DNA from: Pseudomonadota bacterium
GTDB lineage: Bacteria; Desulfobacterota; Desulfobulbia; Desulfobulbales; Desulfurivibrionaceae
Length of the DNA: 64,000 bases
Assembly: GCA_018830485.1 (NCBI GenBank)
Contig: JAHJRQ010000012.1
Coordinates: 267,834 to 331,833 of the forward strand
Reading direction: 5' to 3'
The notes under the pieces are model-generated. The model worked only from the letters and a program-made list of their open reading frames with translations. It searched no databases and was not told the DNA's origin. Below are positions 16,272-24,795 of the stretch, piece after piece; within the stretch, counting starts at the first letter, position 1, and every line of letters begins with the position of its first letter. The translations under genes and the position numbers were made by a program.

Positions 16272-16946
16272 CTAAAGCCGCTCCAGCTTTGCCTGCACCT
16301 TGTCCTTGACCTCGGGAGAAACACCCTCGTCGGCCAGCACCTTGCCATACATCTCTTTTGCCTTGGGCAGATCCTTCTGCAACTCATGAATTCTGCCCAT
16401 GGCCAGATAGGACTCCCCGGCAAACCCCTTGATCTCCGCTAGGCGCTGATAGGCGGCAAGGGCTTCCGGCAGTGCATTTTTATATTCATTGGCCTGGGCC
16501 AGACTCAATTGCACCAGGGGAAAAGCCGGACTCGAGACGGAGAGATCATCGCGGAGCGCCAGATACGCCTTAACTGCCTCGTCATACTGCTGCGCATCAA
16601 GGGCCATATGTCCCAGTTCGACCTTTGCCCACAGGGCTGAGCCGGTACGCCCATAATCGTCAAGAACCTTCTGCAGCAGAGCCTTGCGCTGTTCAGGCTC
16701 CCCCTGCTCAATGGCCTTGGACAACAAGGCAGCGGCCCGATCATTTTGCCTGGCAAGATAATAGCTCAGGGACGACCAACCGACAATTGCCAGCACGCAG
16801 CACAGCACGGCAATTACCAGATTACGCCTGTTCTCGCGGATAAACCGGATGGCCTTGGGAGGCAGGTTGAGCTCCTCGAGCAATCCATGCTTCTGCAAAG
16901 GCTTGTTCAGAATCTCTTGTTGCAAATAGGTGTTTTGCTCGGACAT
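16272..16946 (-). CDS. Tetratricopeptide-repeat membrane protein (YfgM-like)
   Basis: A 224-residue protein with a cytoplasmic N-terminus of about 42 residues, one transmembrane helix (NLVIAVLCCVLAIVGWSSLSYYL, about 43-65), and an external domain of TPR-type helix pairs, for example ALWAKVELGHMALDAQQYDEAVKAY and SYLAMGRIHELQKDLPKAKEMYGKVL. This architecture matches the YfgM/TPR_21 group, which associates with the Sec translocon and periplasmic chaperones, but similarity is at the level of layout only. It is first in a minus-strand run with panC 44 bases downstream; a functional link to pantothenate is not implied. Confidence 0.8.
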   Translation of the reverse strand: MSEQNTYLQQEILNKPLQKHGLLEELNLPPKAIRFIRENRRNLVIAVLCCVLAIVGWSSLSYYLARQNDRAAALLSKAIEQGEPEQRKALLQKVLDDYGRTGSALWAKVELGHMALDAQQYDEAVKAYLALRDDLSVSSPAFPLVQLSLAQANEYKNALPEALAAYQRLAEIKGFAGESYLAMGRIHELQKDLPKAKEMYGKVLADEGVSPEVKDKVQAKLERL

Positions 16947-17149
16947 GCCTCAACCCCTCAGCGTTACACTGCTAGCGTTTTTTATCCTGAAACAACAAAA
17001 TGTCCCGACACTATACCTTTTACGCCCGAAAAAAGCATCCGTCATTTTATGGCCCTGCTCGCCGCTTGTGGAGCAAGGCCATGGGCACTTACCGACGGCA
17101 AAAAACAAAAAACTTGTCCATTCCGTGCCGACCATGCTAGGAAGTGAAC

Positions 17150-18490
17150 ATGCACAGCATAGCCAAGGATCATGTCCAAACAGTCAGCGAGCTTACCCAG
17201 TCAATCCGCGGGGTGCTTGAGGTTTCCTTTCCCTTCGTGAGCGTGGCCGGGGAGATATCCAACCTGCGTTGCCCGCACTCCGGCCACATCTATTTCACCC
17301 TTAAAGATGAAACCGCCCAAATAAAGGCAGTGCTCTTCAAGCCCCAGCACCGCTATCTTGCCTGCGCCCCGGCGGACGGCATGCAGGTGATGTGCAGGGG
17401 GCGCATCTCGCTCTATGAAGCGCGCGGCGAATACCAGCTCATTGTGGACGTTCTTGCGGCACAAGGAGCGGGAGCATTGCAGCTCGCCTTTGACCTGCTC
17501 AAAAGCAAATTGGCAACCGAAGGCCTTTTTGCCGAAGAACGTAAAAGGCCCCTGCCGCTGCTGCCCGAAAAAATAGCCATTATCACCTCGCCCAGCGGGG
17601 CGGCGGTGCATGATTTTCTCACCATGGCCCAAAAAAGATGCGCCGCGGTGCCGGTGGAGATTATCCCGGTCCGGGTGCAAGGGGCAGGGGCCATGGAGGA
17701 CATCGTCGAGGCCATCGCCCTCTGCAACGAACGGGCAGAGAATGACGTGATCGTCCTCTGCCGGGGCGGCGGCTCCCTGGAAGACCTGTGGACCTTCAAT
17801 GAGGAAAGGGTTGCCCGGGCCATTGCCGGCTCGCGCATCCCGGTTGTCTCGGCAATCGGCCATGAGGTTGACTTCACCATTGCCGATCTGGTTGCGGACC
17901 TCCGGACCCCCACGCCAACCGGTGCGGCCGAAATGGTTGTTCCCAGCCGCATCCAATTGTCCGCCCAACTGCACAACCTCACCCGCCGGCTTACAAAAAC
18001 GGTTACGGACAGGCTGGCATTTTTCCGCGGCGTCATTGAAGCCCACCGGAAGATACTGGGCGACCCCACCTCCCTGCTTGACCAGTTCCGCCTGACAACA
18101 GACCATGCACTGGCCTCCCTGCAATTCGCTTTTTCCAGCGCCCTCCACCAACGCCAGCTCGCCCTGGCCAGATTCAGCCAAATCCTTGCCAGCCATAGCC
18201 CCCAACAACGCCTGGAATATCAGCAGCAATGGGCCCATGAACTGCGCAGGCGCTTGATCCTGGGCATACTTCGCCAGCACGAACACAAGCGCGCGGCGCT
18301 GGGAAAAAGCGCCGGCCTTCTGCATGCCATAAGTCCGCTGGCGGTTCTTGGCCGAGGCTACAGTATTGTGCAGCAAAAAAATGGAAATGTCGTGCGGAGC
18401 AGCACAGAGGTGCATCCGGGGCAAAGGATCAGCGTCACCCTTGGCCACGGCGGGATCGACTGCGAGGTGAAAAAGACATGGCCCGACTGA
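17150..18490 (+). CDS. xseA: Exodeoxyribonuclease VII large subunit
   Basis: A 446-residue nuclease subunit that degrades single-stranded DNA in both directions with XseB. The N-terminal OB domain (FPFVSVAGEISNLRCPHSGHIYFTLKD) binds DNA. The catalytic domain contains the conserved ITSPSGAAVHDF and DVIVLCRGGGSLEDLWTFNEE motifs, and GHEVDFTIADLVADLRTPTPTGAAE follows. A long coiled-coil region leads to the C-terminal VLGRGYSIV. ATG 17150 is chosen because AGGAAG lies five bases upstream; a GTG six bases earlier is in frame. No xseB is adjacent, which is unusual because the two genes are often coupled. Confidence 0.95.
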   Translation: MHSIAKDHVQTVSELTQSIRGVLEVSFPFVSVAGEISNLRCPHSGHIYFTLKDETAQIKAVLFKPQHRYLACAPADGMQVMCRGRISLYEARGEYQLIVDVLAAQGAGALQLAFDLLKSKLATEGLFAEERKRPLPLLPEKIAIITSPSGAAVHDFLTMAQKRCAAVPVEIIPVRVQGAGAMEDIVEAIALCNERAENDVIVLCRGGGSLEDLWTFNEERVARAIAGSRIPVVSAIGHEVDFTIADLVADLRTPTPTGAAEMVVPSRIQLSAQLHNLTRRLTKTVTDRLAFFRGVIEAHRKILGDPTSLLDQFRLTTDHALASLQFAFSSALHQRQLALARFSQILASHSPQQRLEYQQQWAHELRRRLILGILRQHEHKRAALGKSAGLLHAISPLAVLGRGYSIVQQKNGNVVRSSTEVHPGQRISVTLGHGGIDCEVKKTWPD

Positions 18491-18504
18491 GCCTGCGAGT
18501 GCCC

Positions 18505-18540
18505 CAAAAAAAACGGCTTGCAAGAAATCCGCAAGCCGTT
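18505..18540 (-). terminator. Rho-independent terminator after tRNA-Pro
   Basis: A perfect 10-bp stem (18512-18521 with 18531-18540) is followed on the minus strand by a run of T (A-tract 18506-18514 on the plus strand). It lies nine bases past the tRNA 3' end. Confidence 0.85.
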
Positions 18541-18548
18541 GCTATTAC

Positions 18549-18625
18549 TGGTCGGGATGAGAGGATTCGAACCTCCGACCCCGTGCTCCCGAAGCACGTG
18601 CTCTACCAGGCTGAGCCACATCCCG
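18549..18625 (-). tRNA. tRNA-Pro (anticodon CGG), CCA encoded
   Basis: A 77-base tRNA on the minus strand. The acceptor arms CGGGATG and CATCCCG pair perfectly and are followed by A and a genomically encoded CCA. The D-arm reads GGCTCAGCCTGGTAGAGC. The anticodon stem CGTGC/GCACG encloses loop TTCGGGA, giving anticodon CGG. The T-arm contains GGTTCGAATCC. The 3' terminator confirms that it is an independent unit. Confidence 0.97.
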
Positions 18626-18713
18626 ACATTATACGCCTACTCACAATTACCGCCGTTGAATCCAGCCGGAGAATTGTGGACCATATGTACCCAGAGTTTT
18701 TAGGGGCGTCAAC

Positions 18714-18756
18714 AAAAAAGAAGGCAGGCACTCCCTTGTGAAGGAGTACCTGCCTT
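18714..18756 (-). terminator. Rho-independent terminator after the HU gene
   Basis: A 12-bp stem with one mismatch (arms around GGCAGG-ACTCC, 18723-18754) is followed on the minus strand by CTTCTTTTTTG. It lies 38 bases after the HU stop codon. Confidence 0.85.
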
Positions 18757-18793
18757 GTCTGATCAACAGATACAGCGACTGATGAAAATCAGT

Positions 18794-19066
18794 TTACTTT
18801 ACTGATTCGGCAAGCTTGCTGCCGGGCTTAAAGCGAGCTACTTTGCGAGCCTTGATGGTGATGGCCTTTCCGGTCTGAGGATTGCGACCCTGACGGGCTG
18901 CCCTCTTGGTCACGGAAAATGTGCCAAAGCCAACCAAGGTTACCTTGTCACCCTTCTTCAAAGCGGTGGTAACTGCGGCCAGCATGCCACCAAGGGTTTT
19001 CTCTGCTGCAGCCTTGCTGATACCGCCAGCCTTTGCCATGTTCTCGACTAATTCACTTTTGTTCAT
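18794..19066 (-). CDS. HU family DNA-binding protein
   Basis: A 90-residue histone-like nucleoid protein. It begins MNKSELVENMAKAGG, has the GFGTFSVTKRAARQGRNPQTGK segment with the DNA-intercalating NPQTG loop, and ends in ARFKPGSKLAESV, all HU hallmarks. The ATG at 19066 is preceded by an exceptionally purine-rich GAGGAGGAAGGAGAGG and is chosen over upstream in-frame codons that lie in the leader. HU dimers bend DNA non-specifically and support replication, recombination and integrase reactions. Monocistronic, with its own promoter and terminator. Confidence 0.96.
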   Translation of the reverse strand: MNKSELVENMAKAGGISKAAAEKTLGGMLAAVTTALKKGDKVTLVGFGTFSVTKRAARQGRNPQTGKAITIKARKVARFKPGSKLAESVK

Positions 19067-19139
19067 TCCTCTCCTTCCTCCTCGTGAATTTAGAGATTCT
19101 CTGCCTTCTACAAGCACCGTAATCAGTTGCCTTAGTGGC

Positions 19140-19168
19140 GATTTAAACTTATGTGTGCTGATTGTCAA
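19140..19168 (-). promoter_or_regulatory. Promoter region of the HU gene with duplicated TTTGACA
   Basis: On the minus strand TTGACA (19163-19168) is followed after 17 bases by TAAATC (19140-19145). A second TTTGACA lies 21 bases upstream (19184-19189) inside a repeated TTTTTTGTTTGACA, suggesting tandem promoters. Confidence 0.5.
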
Positions 19169-19270
19169 ACAAAAAAAAGCGTCTGTCAAACAAAAAATGC
19201 GATGAAATAAGAAAAAAAACGACCTCATGCTGCTTTTTTTCCTGCTATCCCGGCTCAGGGATTACCCCAT

Positions 19271-20062
19271 TCAATCCGGCCTCCCCTGTTGATTAATTAA
19301 AACCTTATGCAGTCCCAGCGACAAAAAATCGTTCTTAATTACTGAAAAAAGGCTCTTATTTCGTATCCGAGACAAATCCTTTTTTACGACAAAAATGGTT
19401 GCTGTCTCTCCGTCAAGGCACACCCGCACACCCATGAACCCCATTTTCTGCAGCAGCGCTTCACACCGGGCCACCAGTAGAATTTTTTCCCTGGTGATGG
19501 GTTCGTGTTGCGATATTCGTGTTGCCAGGCACGATGATGAGTACACATCCCAGGTTGACAAGAAGAATTCCCTGCTGAGCACCCGAATCTCGTCCTTGGT
19601 AAAACCGAGGTCGGCTAAAGGAGTCCGCACCTGCAATTCGGCAACAGCCTGCAACCCCGGGCGATCCTGGCCGAGATCGTCAAGATTGGTGCCATCGAAG
19701 AGAGCCGCGCCTGCGGGAAAGGACGGATCAGCCAGGAATGTTTGATAGATTTTTTTCTTGCAGTGATAGCAGCGGTCAGGGCCGTTGGCCGCAAACTCCG
19801 GCCAGGTGAGCGGCTCGATTGCCAGGGGATGGAATACGCACCCACGCTCTAAAATGATGCGCGCAACCCGCTCTGCTTCCAGCGGCGGGCTGAGCTCTGA
19901 CTGGGCATGGAAGGCATGAACCAGCGAAGGGCCCACGGTTGCACAGGCGGCATGCAGGAGAAACGAGCTGTCGACCCCTCCGGAAAAGGCAACCGCAACC
20001 TTCTTATGGCGAGAAAATATGCCCTGCAGATCCCTGTACTTTGCGGAGGGGGATTTTTTCAC
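19271..20062 (-). CDS. larE: LarE-like ATP-dependent sulfur transferase (PP-loop family)
   Basis: A 263-residue PP-loop pyrophosphatase-type enzyme. The ATP motif SGGVDSS is at 27-33. The RCYHCKK pair (C98, C101) and C178 in SSSCLATRI form the three-cysteine set that in cluster-type LarE proteins binds a [4Fe-4S] cluster, in contrast to enzymes with a single sacrificial cysteine. LarE normally adds sulfur to the pyridine precursor of the nickel-pincer cofactor of lactate racemase. Here no larB or larC is nearby. The gene is the last of an operon with a DUF39 homocysteine-biosynthesis protein 11 bases upstream and a CBS protein before that, so a role as sulfur carrier in homocysteine formation is an attractive inference. 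The symbol reflects family, not proven function. Confidence 0.85.
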   Translation of the reverse strand: MKKSPSAKYRDLQGIFSRHKKVAVAFSGGVDSSFLLHAACATVGPSLVHAFHAQSELSPPLEAERVARIILERGCVFHPLAIEPLTWPEFAANGPDRCYHCKKKIYQTFLADPSFPAGAALFDGTNLDDLGQDRPGLQAVAELQVRTPLADLGFTKDEIRVLSREFFLSTWDVYSSSCLATRISQHEPITREKILLVARCEALLQKMGFMGVRVCLDGETATIFVVKKDLSRIRNKSLFSVIKNDFLSLGLHKVLINQQGRPD

Positions 20063-20073
20063 TCCGCTTGCTG

Positions 20074-21243
20074 CTACTCTGAAGGCAAGGTTTGGATGGG
20101 TTTTTCAAGCAGAAACTTTCCGGAGGTTATCCACCCCTTGAGCGTCTCGGCAATTTCCCGCGCCCGGACCACACTGGAAAGCGACGCCGTGGGCACCATC
20201 TTGCCGTTCACTTCGATCTGGCCGCTTTTAAGCTGCGCATAGCTGACCTCGCCATAGTTGCGCGCCACCCCGTGGGAGTAGTCATAGGAATAATCAACGA
20301 TCTGGGTGAAGATCTCCGCATCGGAAACCCCGGTATAGGCCGCCATCTCCTCATTGAGGATGGGAATCGGTATCCCGATGCCCACGGCCAGGGAGCTTCC
20401 GTAGCCCTGCATGCTCACGCCCTTGAGCCAGCGGGAAGACATCTGCTTCAAATCCCCCTGCACCATCAGGGTGCCGGCCGCTCTTCTGGTGGTGCCGTTT
20501 TCCGAACGCAGGGCTTTCGGGTTGTGCTGGCTGCCCTGCCAGGTCACGTATCCGATTCCGCCTCCCAGAAATATCCTTGTGCCCAAGCCGATGGTCTTAT
20601 AGTATGGGTCGTTCAACAGCGGACTCAACTCGCCGGCGCTGCAATACGTCGCATTCCGCACCTGGGGTTTCAAGGTGCCCATGTAACAATACACAGTGCG
20701 ATCGGAAAGATTGATGGCGCAGTTATAATTCTGGTAGCAGTTGCGGGGATTCACCAGAAGCGCATAGGGCAGATCGGCGAGGGTCACTTCTTTTTCCATG
20801 TTTTTATTGGGATAACAGTCGGTGCCATAGCCAACCGCCTTGAGCAGCACCTTTTTGCCGGCCACCAGATCTTCCAGCACATGGCCGCCGCCGTACAAGA
20901 ATTCCCCGGGGAAAACCTTGTTCAGGGGATCATCCTCGGGGGGCTCCGTCGCGCCGATATACACATCAACCGCTGCGAGACCGGCATAGGCAGGGACATT
21001 GTTCATCCAGACCTTGAGCGCCTTGATGGTAGGGTTGGCGTGTCCGAAATTGATGAACGCGCCGGAGGAACACATGGGCGAGAAGGTGCCGGTGGTAACC
21101 ACGTCAACTTTCCTGGCCGCTTCAACCGGGCCATGCTTTTTCACAATGCCGACCATCTCTTCGGCTGTGACCACCACGGCCTGCCCCGCCTTGATCTTGG
21201 CATTGATTTCTTCGTATGTTTTCTGAACCTTGAACTCACCCAT
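20074..21243 (-). CDS. DUF39 homocysteine-biosynthesis protein
   Basis: A 389-residue protein of the DUF39/HcyBio family (MA1821 type). In methanogens and sulfate reducers this family is needed, with a NIL/ferredoxin protein, to form homocysteine directly from aspartate semialdehyde and a sulfur source, bypassing O-acyl-homoserine. Recognisable segments are TGTFSPMCSSGAFINFGHA near residue 52, GYGTDCYPNK, and several conserved cysteines (MCSSG, TDCYP, RNCYQNYNCA, TYCSAGE). The start at 21243 has AGGAG eight bases upstream. Some homologues carry C-terminal CBS domains; here a CBS protein is encoded separately 43 bases upstream. The NIL/ferredoxin partner is not in the window. Confidence 0.88.
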   Translation of the reverse strand: MGEFKVQKTYEEINAKIKAGQAVVVTAEEMVGIVKKHGPVEAARKVDVVTTGTFSPMCSSGAFINFGHANPTIKALKVWMNNVPAYAGLAAVDVYIGATEPPEDDPLNKVFPGEFLYGGGHVLEDLVAGKKVLLKAVGYGTDCYPNKNMEKEVTLADLPYALLVNPRNCYQNYNCAINLSDRTVYCYMGTLKPQVRNATYCSAGELSPLLNDPYYKTIGLGTRIFLGGGIGYVTWQGSQHNPKALRSENGTTRRAAGTLMVQGDLKQMSSRWLKGVSMQGYGSSLAVGIGIPIPILNEEMAAYTGVSDAEIFTQIVDYSYDYSHGVARNYGEVSYAQLKSGQIEVNGKMVPTASLSSVVRAREIAETLKGWITSGKFLLEKPIQTLPSE

Positions 21244-21286
21244 GCAACCCGCTCCTTGTTGGGAATAGTCGAACGACGGCCAAAAG

Positions 21287-21886
21287 CTAATCCACCACCG
21301 AAACAACTTTATGGCCGGCATCTTCCAGGGCGTCGATCGCTTTGTCCAACTCGCCCTTCTCCAACCTGAAACAATACAATTTCCGCCGCGAGGAATGACT
21401 TTCCGTTGCCACGCTGATTATCTCGCAACCGTGCGCCTTAATGATTCTGGTGACATCCTCGACCCCGCCGACCTTGCCGACCAAAACATCCAGCCTTGAG
21501 GAGTCGCGCAACAACCCCATCATATTAATAAAGGCGGAAAGCAAATCAATGGCGGTGATGATTCCCACCAGTTTTTTCTTATCGAGAACCGGCAAGCCGC
21601 CGATTTTGTAATCGTGAATAAGGCGGGCGGCCTTTTCGATGCTGGCGTTGATATTAACGGTAATGGGGTTGAGCACCATTACCTCGTGCACATGGATGTC
21701 TTTTTCCCGTGAAGGGAAGGAATACTGCCGCAAATCGCTTTCCGTGATAAAGCCGACCAACTGGTCATCCTCCACCACCGGCAGATGGCGGATGGAATGC
21801 TTTTTCATCAACGCCCCTGCTTGTTGCAGCAAAGCGTCCTTCCCGATGGTGATCAGATCTTTTTGCATGCAGTTTTTTACTTTCAT
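21287..21886 (-). CDS. CBS-domain pair plus ACT-like domain protein (AcuB-like)
   Basis: A 199-residue soluble protein. Two CBS motifs occupy residues 1-60 (VKNCMQKDLITIGKDALLQQAGALM, with RHLPVVEDDQLVGFITESDL) and 65-120 (VMVLNPITVNINASIEKAARLI, with GGLPVLDKKKLVGIITAIDLL). Together they form a Bateman module that typically binds adenine nucleotides or SAM. The C-terminal 75 residues resemble an ACT domain. It is first in the operon with the DUF39 protein and LarE-like protein. Because DUF39 proteins in other organisms carry fused CBS domains, this is probably the separated regulatory part, possibly sensing SAM or ATP. That role is inference. Confidence 0.85.
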   Translation of the reverse strand: MKVKNCMQKDLITIGKDALLQQAGALMKKHSIRHLPVVEDDQLVGFITESDLRQYSFPSREKDIHVHEVMVLNPITVNINASIEKAARLIHDYKIGGLPVLDKKKLVGIITAIDLLSAFINMMGLLRDSSRLDVLVGKVGGVEDVTRIIKAHGCEIISVATESHSSRRKLYCFRLEKGELDKAIDALEDAGHKVVSVVD

Positions 21887-22219
21887 GATCCATCCGGTCC
21901 GGGAAGCTGTTGTTCGTTTTTTTCTCTCTCACGCTGAGACACTATGGGTTGCGGGTGCTGCAAAAACAAGACAAAACCATTATCAAGTTTATACATTATC
22001 CACCCGGAGAAGCAAACAGTTAATCCCCTTGCCCGGCGACTTTCCCTTGAGAAAACAGCCTCCGGCACAACGGAGAACTTTTCCCTTTTATTTTTCCTTG
22101 GATACGATTAGAAAGTCATTGTACCCAAAGGAAATTGCCTGAAATCCGAAACACCGCGCCGGAAACAGGACCTCCCCAAAACCGCTAGATATATAGAGCC
22201 CTCAAACCCCAACAATCCC
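21887..22219. other. Divergent intergenic region between CBS operon and pheA
   Basis: A 333-base AT-richer gap between divergently transcribed genes. I see no convincing coding frame, RNA gene or clean promoter hexamer pair. It must contain the promoters of both directions. Confidence 0.5.
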
Positions 22220-23308
22220 ATGATGAAAGACAAAAAAGACCTCAGCCTTGCCGACGTTCGCCAAGAGATCGATACCATAGACAGCCAGTTTCTGGAGCTT
22301 CTCAAAAAAAGGCTGCTCTGCGCCAAAAAAATCGGCGAACTCAAGGACCAAAACAACAAGGCAAAATGGGATCCCTTGCGGGAACGGCAGATCTTCGAGC
22401 GGTTGCTGGCGGAAAACAATGGCGCGTTTCCCGAGGAGCCCCTGCTGAGCATCTTCCATGAAATCATCACCACCTGCCGGCTCTCGCAAAAAAAGGCGGA
22501 AGTCGCCTACCTTGGACCCGAGGCGACCTTTTCCCATCTGGCCGGGGTGAAATACTTCGGACACGCCGCCACATATCTCCCCATGGAAACCATTGAGGAT
22601 ATCTTCGACGAGGTTGAGCGGGGCAGAACCCTGTACGGCATTGTTCCGGTGGAAAACTCCATTGAGGGGGCGGTCACCTCGACCCTGGACTCCTTCATCA
22701 AGTACAACGTCAAGATCTGCGGGGAATTAAACCTGGGCATCATCCACAACCTGGTCAACAAATCAGGCAACATGGATGACATCAAGCTGGTGGTTTCCCA
22801 TCCGCAGCCCATTGCCCAGTGCCGGCAATGGCTGAAAAAACATCTTCCCAACGTTGCGATCCAAGACGTTTTCAGCACCAGCGTCGCCGCGAAAATGGCG
22901 GCGGAAGACCCCAGCGTCGCGGCCATTGCCAGCTCGTTGGCCATCACGACATACCAGTTGCAGACCGTGGTCAAGGGAATCGAGGATTACCGGGGCAACA
23001 CCACCCGCTTTCTGCTCATCGGCAAGGAGTCGCCCTCCAGAAGCGGCAAGGACAAAACTTCTCTGCTGGTCAGCCTCCTGGACCGGCCCGGCGCCTTAAA
23101 CGACGCCCTGAGCATCCTGGCCGCGCGCTCCATCAACCTGACCCGGATCGAATCCCGCCCGGTCAAGGACGAACCGGGCCGGTACCTGTTTTTCATCGAC
23201 ATGCTGGGCCATCTGGAGGATGAGGTTGTCAGGGATGGTTGTGAAAAACTCAAGGAAATCTGCTCGTATTTCGAATGGCTGGGCTCCTACCCTCGGGTAG
23301 GAGAGTAA
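22220..23308 (+). CDS. pheA: Bifunctional chorismate mutase / prephenate dehydratase (P-protein)
   Basis: A 362-residue enzyme of phenylalanine synthesis. Residues 1-85 are an AroQ-type chorismate mutase (VRQEIDTIDSQFLELLKKRLLCAKKIGELK, with the conserved R, K, D and Q residues). Residues about 95-270 are prephenate dehydratase, beginning VAYLGPEATFSHLA, with GIVPVENSIEGAV and the catalytic Thr in GNTTRFLLIG. A C-terminal ACT domain (TSLLVSLLDRPGALNDALSIL, with the ESRP motif) binds phenylalanine for feedback control. A second ATG directly follows the first. It is convergent with moaA. Confidence 0.96.
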   Translation: MMKDKKDLSLADVRQEIDTIDSQFLELLKKRLLCAKKIGELKDQNNKAKWDPLRERQIFERLLAENNGAFPEEPLLSIFHEIITTCRLSQKKAEVAYLGPEATFSHLAGVKYFGHAATYLPMETIEDIFDEVERGRTLYGIVPVENSIEGAVTSTLDSFIKYNVKICGELNLGIIHNLVNKSGNMDDIKLVVSHPQPIAQCRQWLKKHLPNVAIQDVFSTSVAAKMAAEDPSVAAIASSLAITTYQLQTVVKGIEDYRGNTTRFLLIGKESPSRSGKDKTSLLVSLLDRPGALNDALSILAARSINLTRIESRPVKDEPGRYLFFIDMLGHLEDEVVRDGCEKLKEICSYFEWLGSYPRVGE

Positions 23309-23357
23309 ACAGGGCAAAGAAACAGCCGCCCAACCCCGTACTGCCTGCGCCGCTTTT

Positions 23358-24449
23358 TCACCCCCCTATCCGCGACATCTGCCCGTGGCAGCTCCCCCCG
23401 CCCTCGGGGGAAATGGTATGCCCCTTCGGCTTGTTGAGGATGGCCGCGACGAGAAGCCCCCGGACCTCTTCATCGGTTGCCCCACTGCGCAGGCTTTTCC
23501 TGAGATCGGTCTCCTGATCGGATAAAAGACAGGAGCGCAACCTGCCTTCCGAGGTGAGCCGCAACCGGTTGCACCGGTCGCAAAAGTGGTGGCTGATGGG
23601 GCTGATAAAGCCTACACTGCCGGCAGCCCCGGCAAAACGGTAAATACGGGCAGGACCATCCATCCGCTTCGCCTCCACCGGCTCAAGCGGGCCCAAGGGC
23701 TTAAGGCGCTCCATGATTTCCTGGGAGCTGATGTATTTCCCCTTGTCCCAGAGGGCCGAAGCGCCAATGGGCATGAACTCGATAAAGCGAATCTGCAGGG
23801 GCTCGGTAAGGGTCAGCCGGGCAAAATCGATGAACTCATCGTCGTTTACCCCCTTGAGCGCAACAATATTCAGCTTGATCGGGGAAAAGCCAAGCTCCCT
23901 GGCCTTGCTGATTCCGGCCCAGACCCTGGCAAAGGCGTCCACCCCGGTGATCTGCCGGAAACGCTCCGGCCGCAGGGTATCAAGACTGATATTCAGCTTG
24001 CGGATCCCGGCTTTTTGCAAGGCCTCGGCATAATCGGCCAGCAAGACGCCGTTGGTGGTGAGACGGATGTCGGCGAGGCCAGGAATTTCGGCGAGCGCCT
24101 TGATAAAGATGAGCACATCCCGCCGCACCAAGGGTTCGCCGCCGGTCAGCCGGACTTTTTCAATGCCGAGCGAAACGGCAATGCGCACTACGCGGAGAAT
24201 CTCTTCATAGCTCAACAGCTCCTCGCTTGCCAACTTTATCTGCCCATCCTGCGGTGTGCAGTACTGGCAGCGGAGATTGCAGTGATCGGTAAGGGATATC
24301 CGCAGATAGCTGATGGAACGGGCAAACATGTCCGTCAACAGCTCACCCCGGGGTTGACCGGGGTGAGCCGGATCAGGCGGGGTGACGGACGCTTCCGGCT
24401 GCTCTGGCCTATGCTGTTCGTGTTTGATTGCCATGCTCGTCTTGCGCAT
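23358..24449 (-). CDS. moaA: GTP 3',8-cyclase
   Basis: A 363-residue radical SAM enzyme for the first step of molybdopterin synthesis. The SAM cluster motif CNLRCQYC is at 57-64. The second, substrate-binding [4Fe-4S] cluster uses FCDRCNRLRLT and the following RSCL cysteine. The protein ends in the conserved double glycine (SRIGG) needed for catalysis. The N-terminal 40 residues before the catalytic core are Pro/Glu-rich and unusual; a downstream ATG at 24434 is also possible. No other moa gene is adjacent. An inverted-repeat element sits just upstream of the start and may have separated it from its former promoter. Confidence 0.95.
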   Translation of the reverse strand: MRKTSMAIKHEQHRPEQPEASVTPPDPAHPGQPRGELLTDMFARSISYLRISLTDHCNLRCQYCTPQDGQIKLASEELLSYEEILRVVRIAVSLGIEKVRLTGGEPLVRRDVLIFIKALAEIPGLADIRLTTNGVLLADYAEALQKAGIRKLNISLDTLRPERFRQITGVDAFARVWAGISKARELGFSPIKLNIVALKGVNDDEFIDFARLTLTEPLQIRFIEFMPIGASALWDKGKYISSQEIMERLKPLGPLEPVEAKRMDGPARIYRFAGAAGSVGFISPISHHFCDRCNRLRLTSEGRLRSCLLSDQETDLRKSLRSGATDEEVRGLLVAAILNKPKGHTISPEGGGSCHGQMSRIGG

Positions 24450-24456
24450 TAATTTA

Positions 24457-24590
24457 AGGGAACCTTAAAAAAATCGTGTTGAATATGTTTTCCGTCATAC
24501 CGGCGAAAGCCGGTATCCACTAATTTCTGGGGTTCTTCAAAAAACTGGACACCGGTTTTCACCGGTGTGACGAATTTTGCAAGGTTCCCT
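24457..24590. repeat. MITE-like element with terminal inverted repeats
   Basis: A 134-base element bounded by a perfect 10-bp inverted repeat (24457-24466 and 24581-24590, AGGGAACCTT). Inside, two REP-like arms (24493-24519 and 24546-24572) are near-perfect inverted copies of each other, and each contains its own small palindrome. Terminal sequences match those of the element at 56516-56666, so they belong to one family of non-coding mobile-type repeats. Confidence 0.65.
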
Positions 24591-24676
24591 CAAAAGTTGC
24601 CGACAGGAAAGATCGTCCTGGAGCGACGCCCTTTCGGCTGTCCGGATGAAATCGTCCGCGCCGCTTGCATCAATCT

Positions 24677-24705
24677 TTGATTTTTTCCGGCTTTCCTGCT
24701 ACATA
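24677..24705 (+). promoter_or_regulatory. Possible sigma-70 promoter for tsaD
   Basis: TTGATT (24677-24682) is followed after 17 bases by TACATA (24700-24705) with CATAAT two bases further on. The fit is moderate. The rest of the gap up to tsaD shows nothing else I can name. Confidence 0.35.
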
Positions 24706-24795
24706 ATGAGGACGTCAGACTACGACGCATGGAAGCATTCGTCAATCGTCATTTATGCATTCCCTCCTTAAAATTCACCCCGGGAAAAACCGTTT

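Noticed and set aside
19271..20062. Nickel-pincer cofactor (lactate racemase) locus
   Set aside because: Only the LarE-like gene is present; larA, larB and larC are not adjacent, and the operon partners point to sulfur amino acid synthesis.
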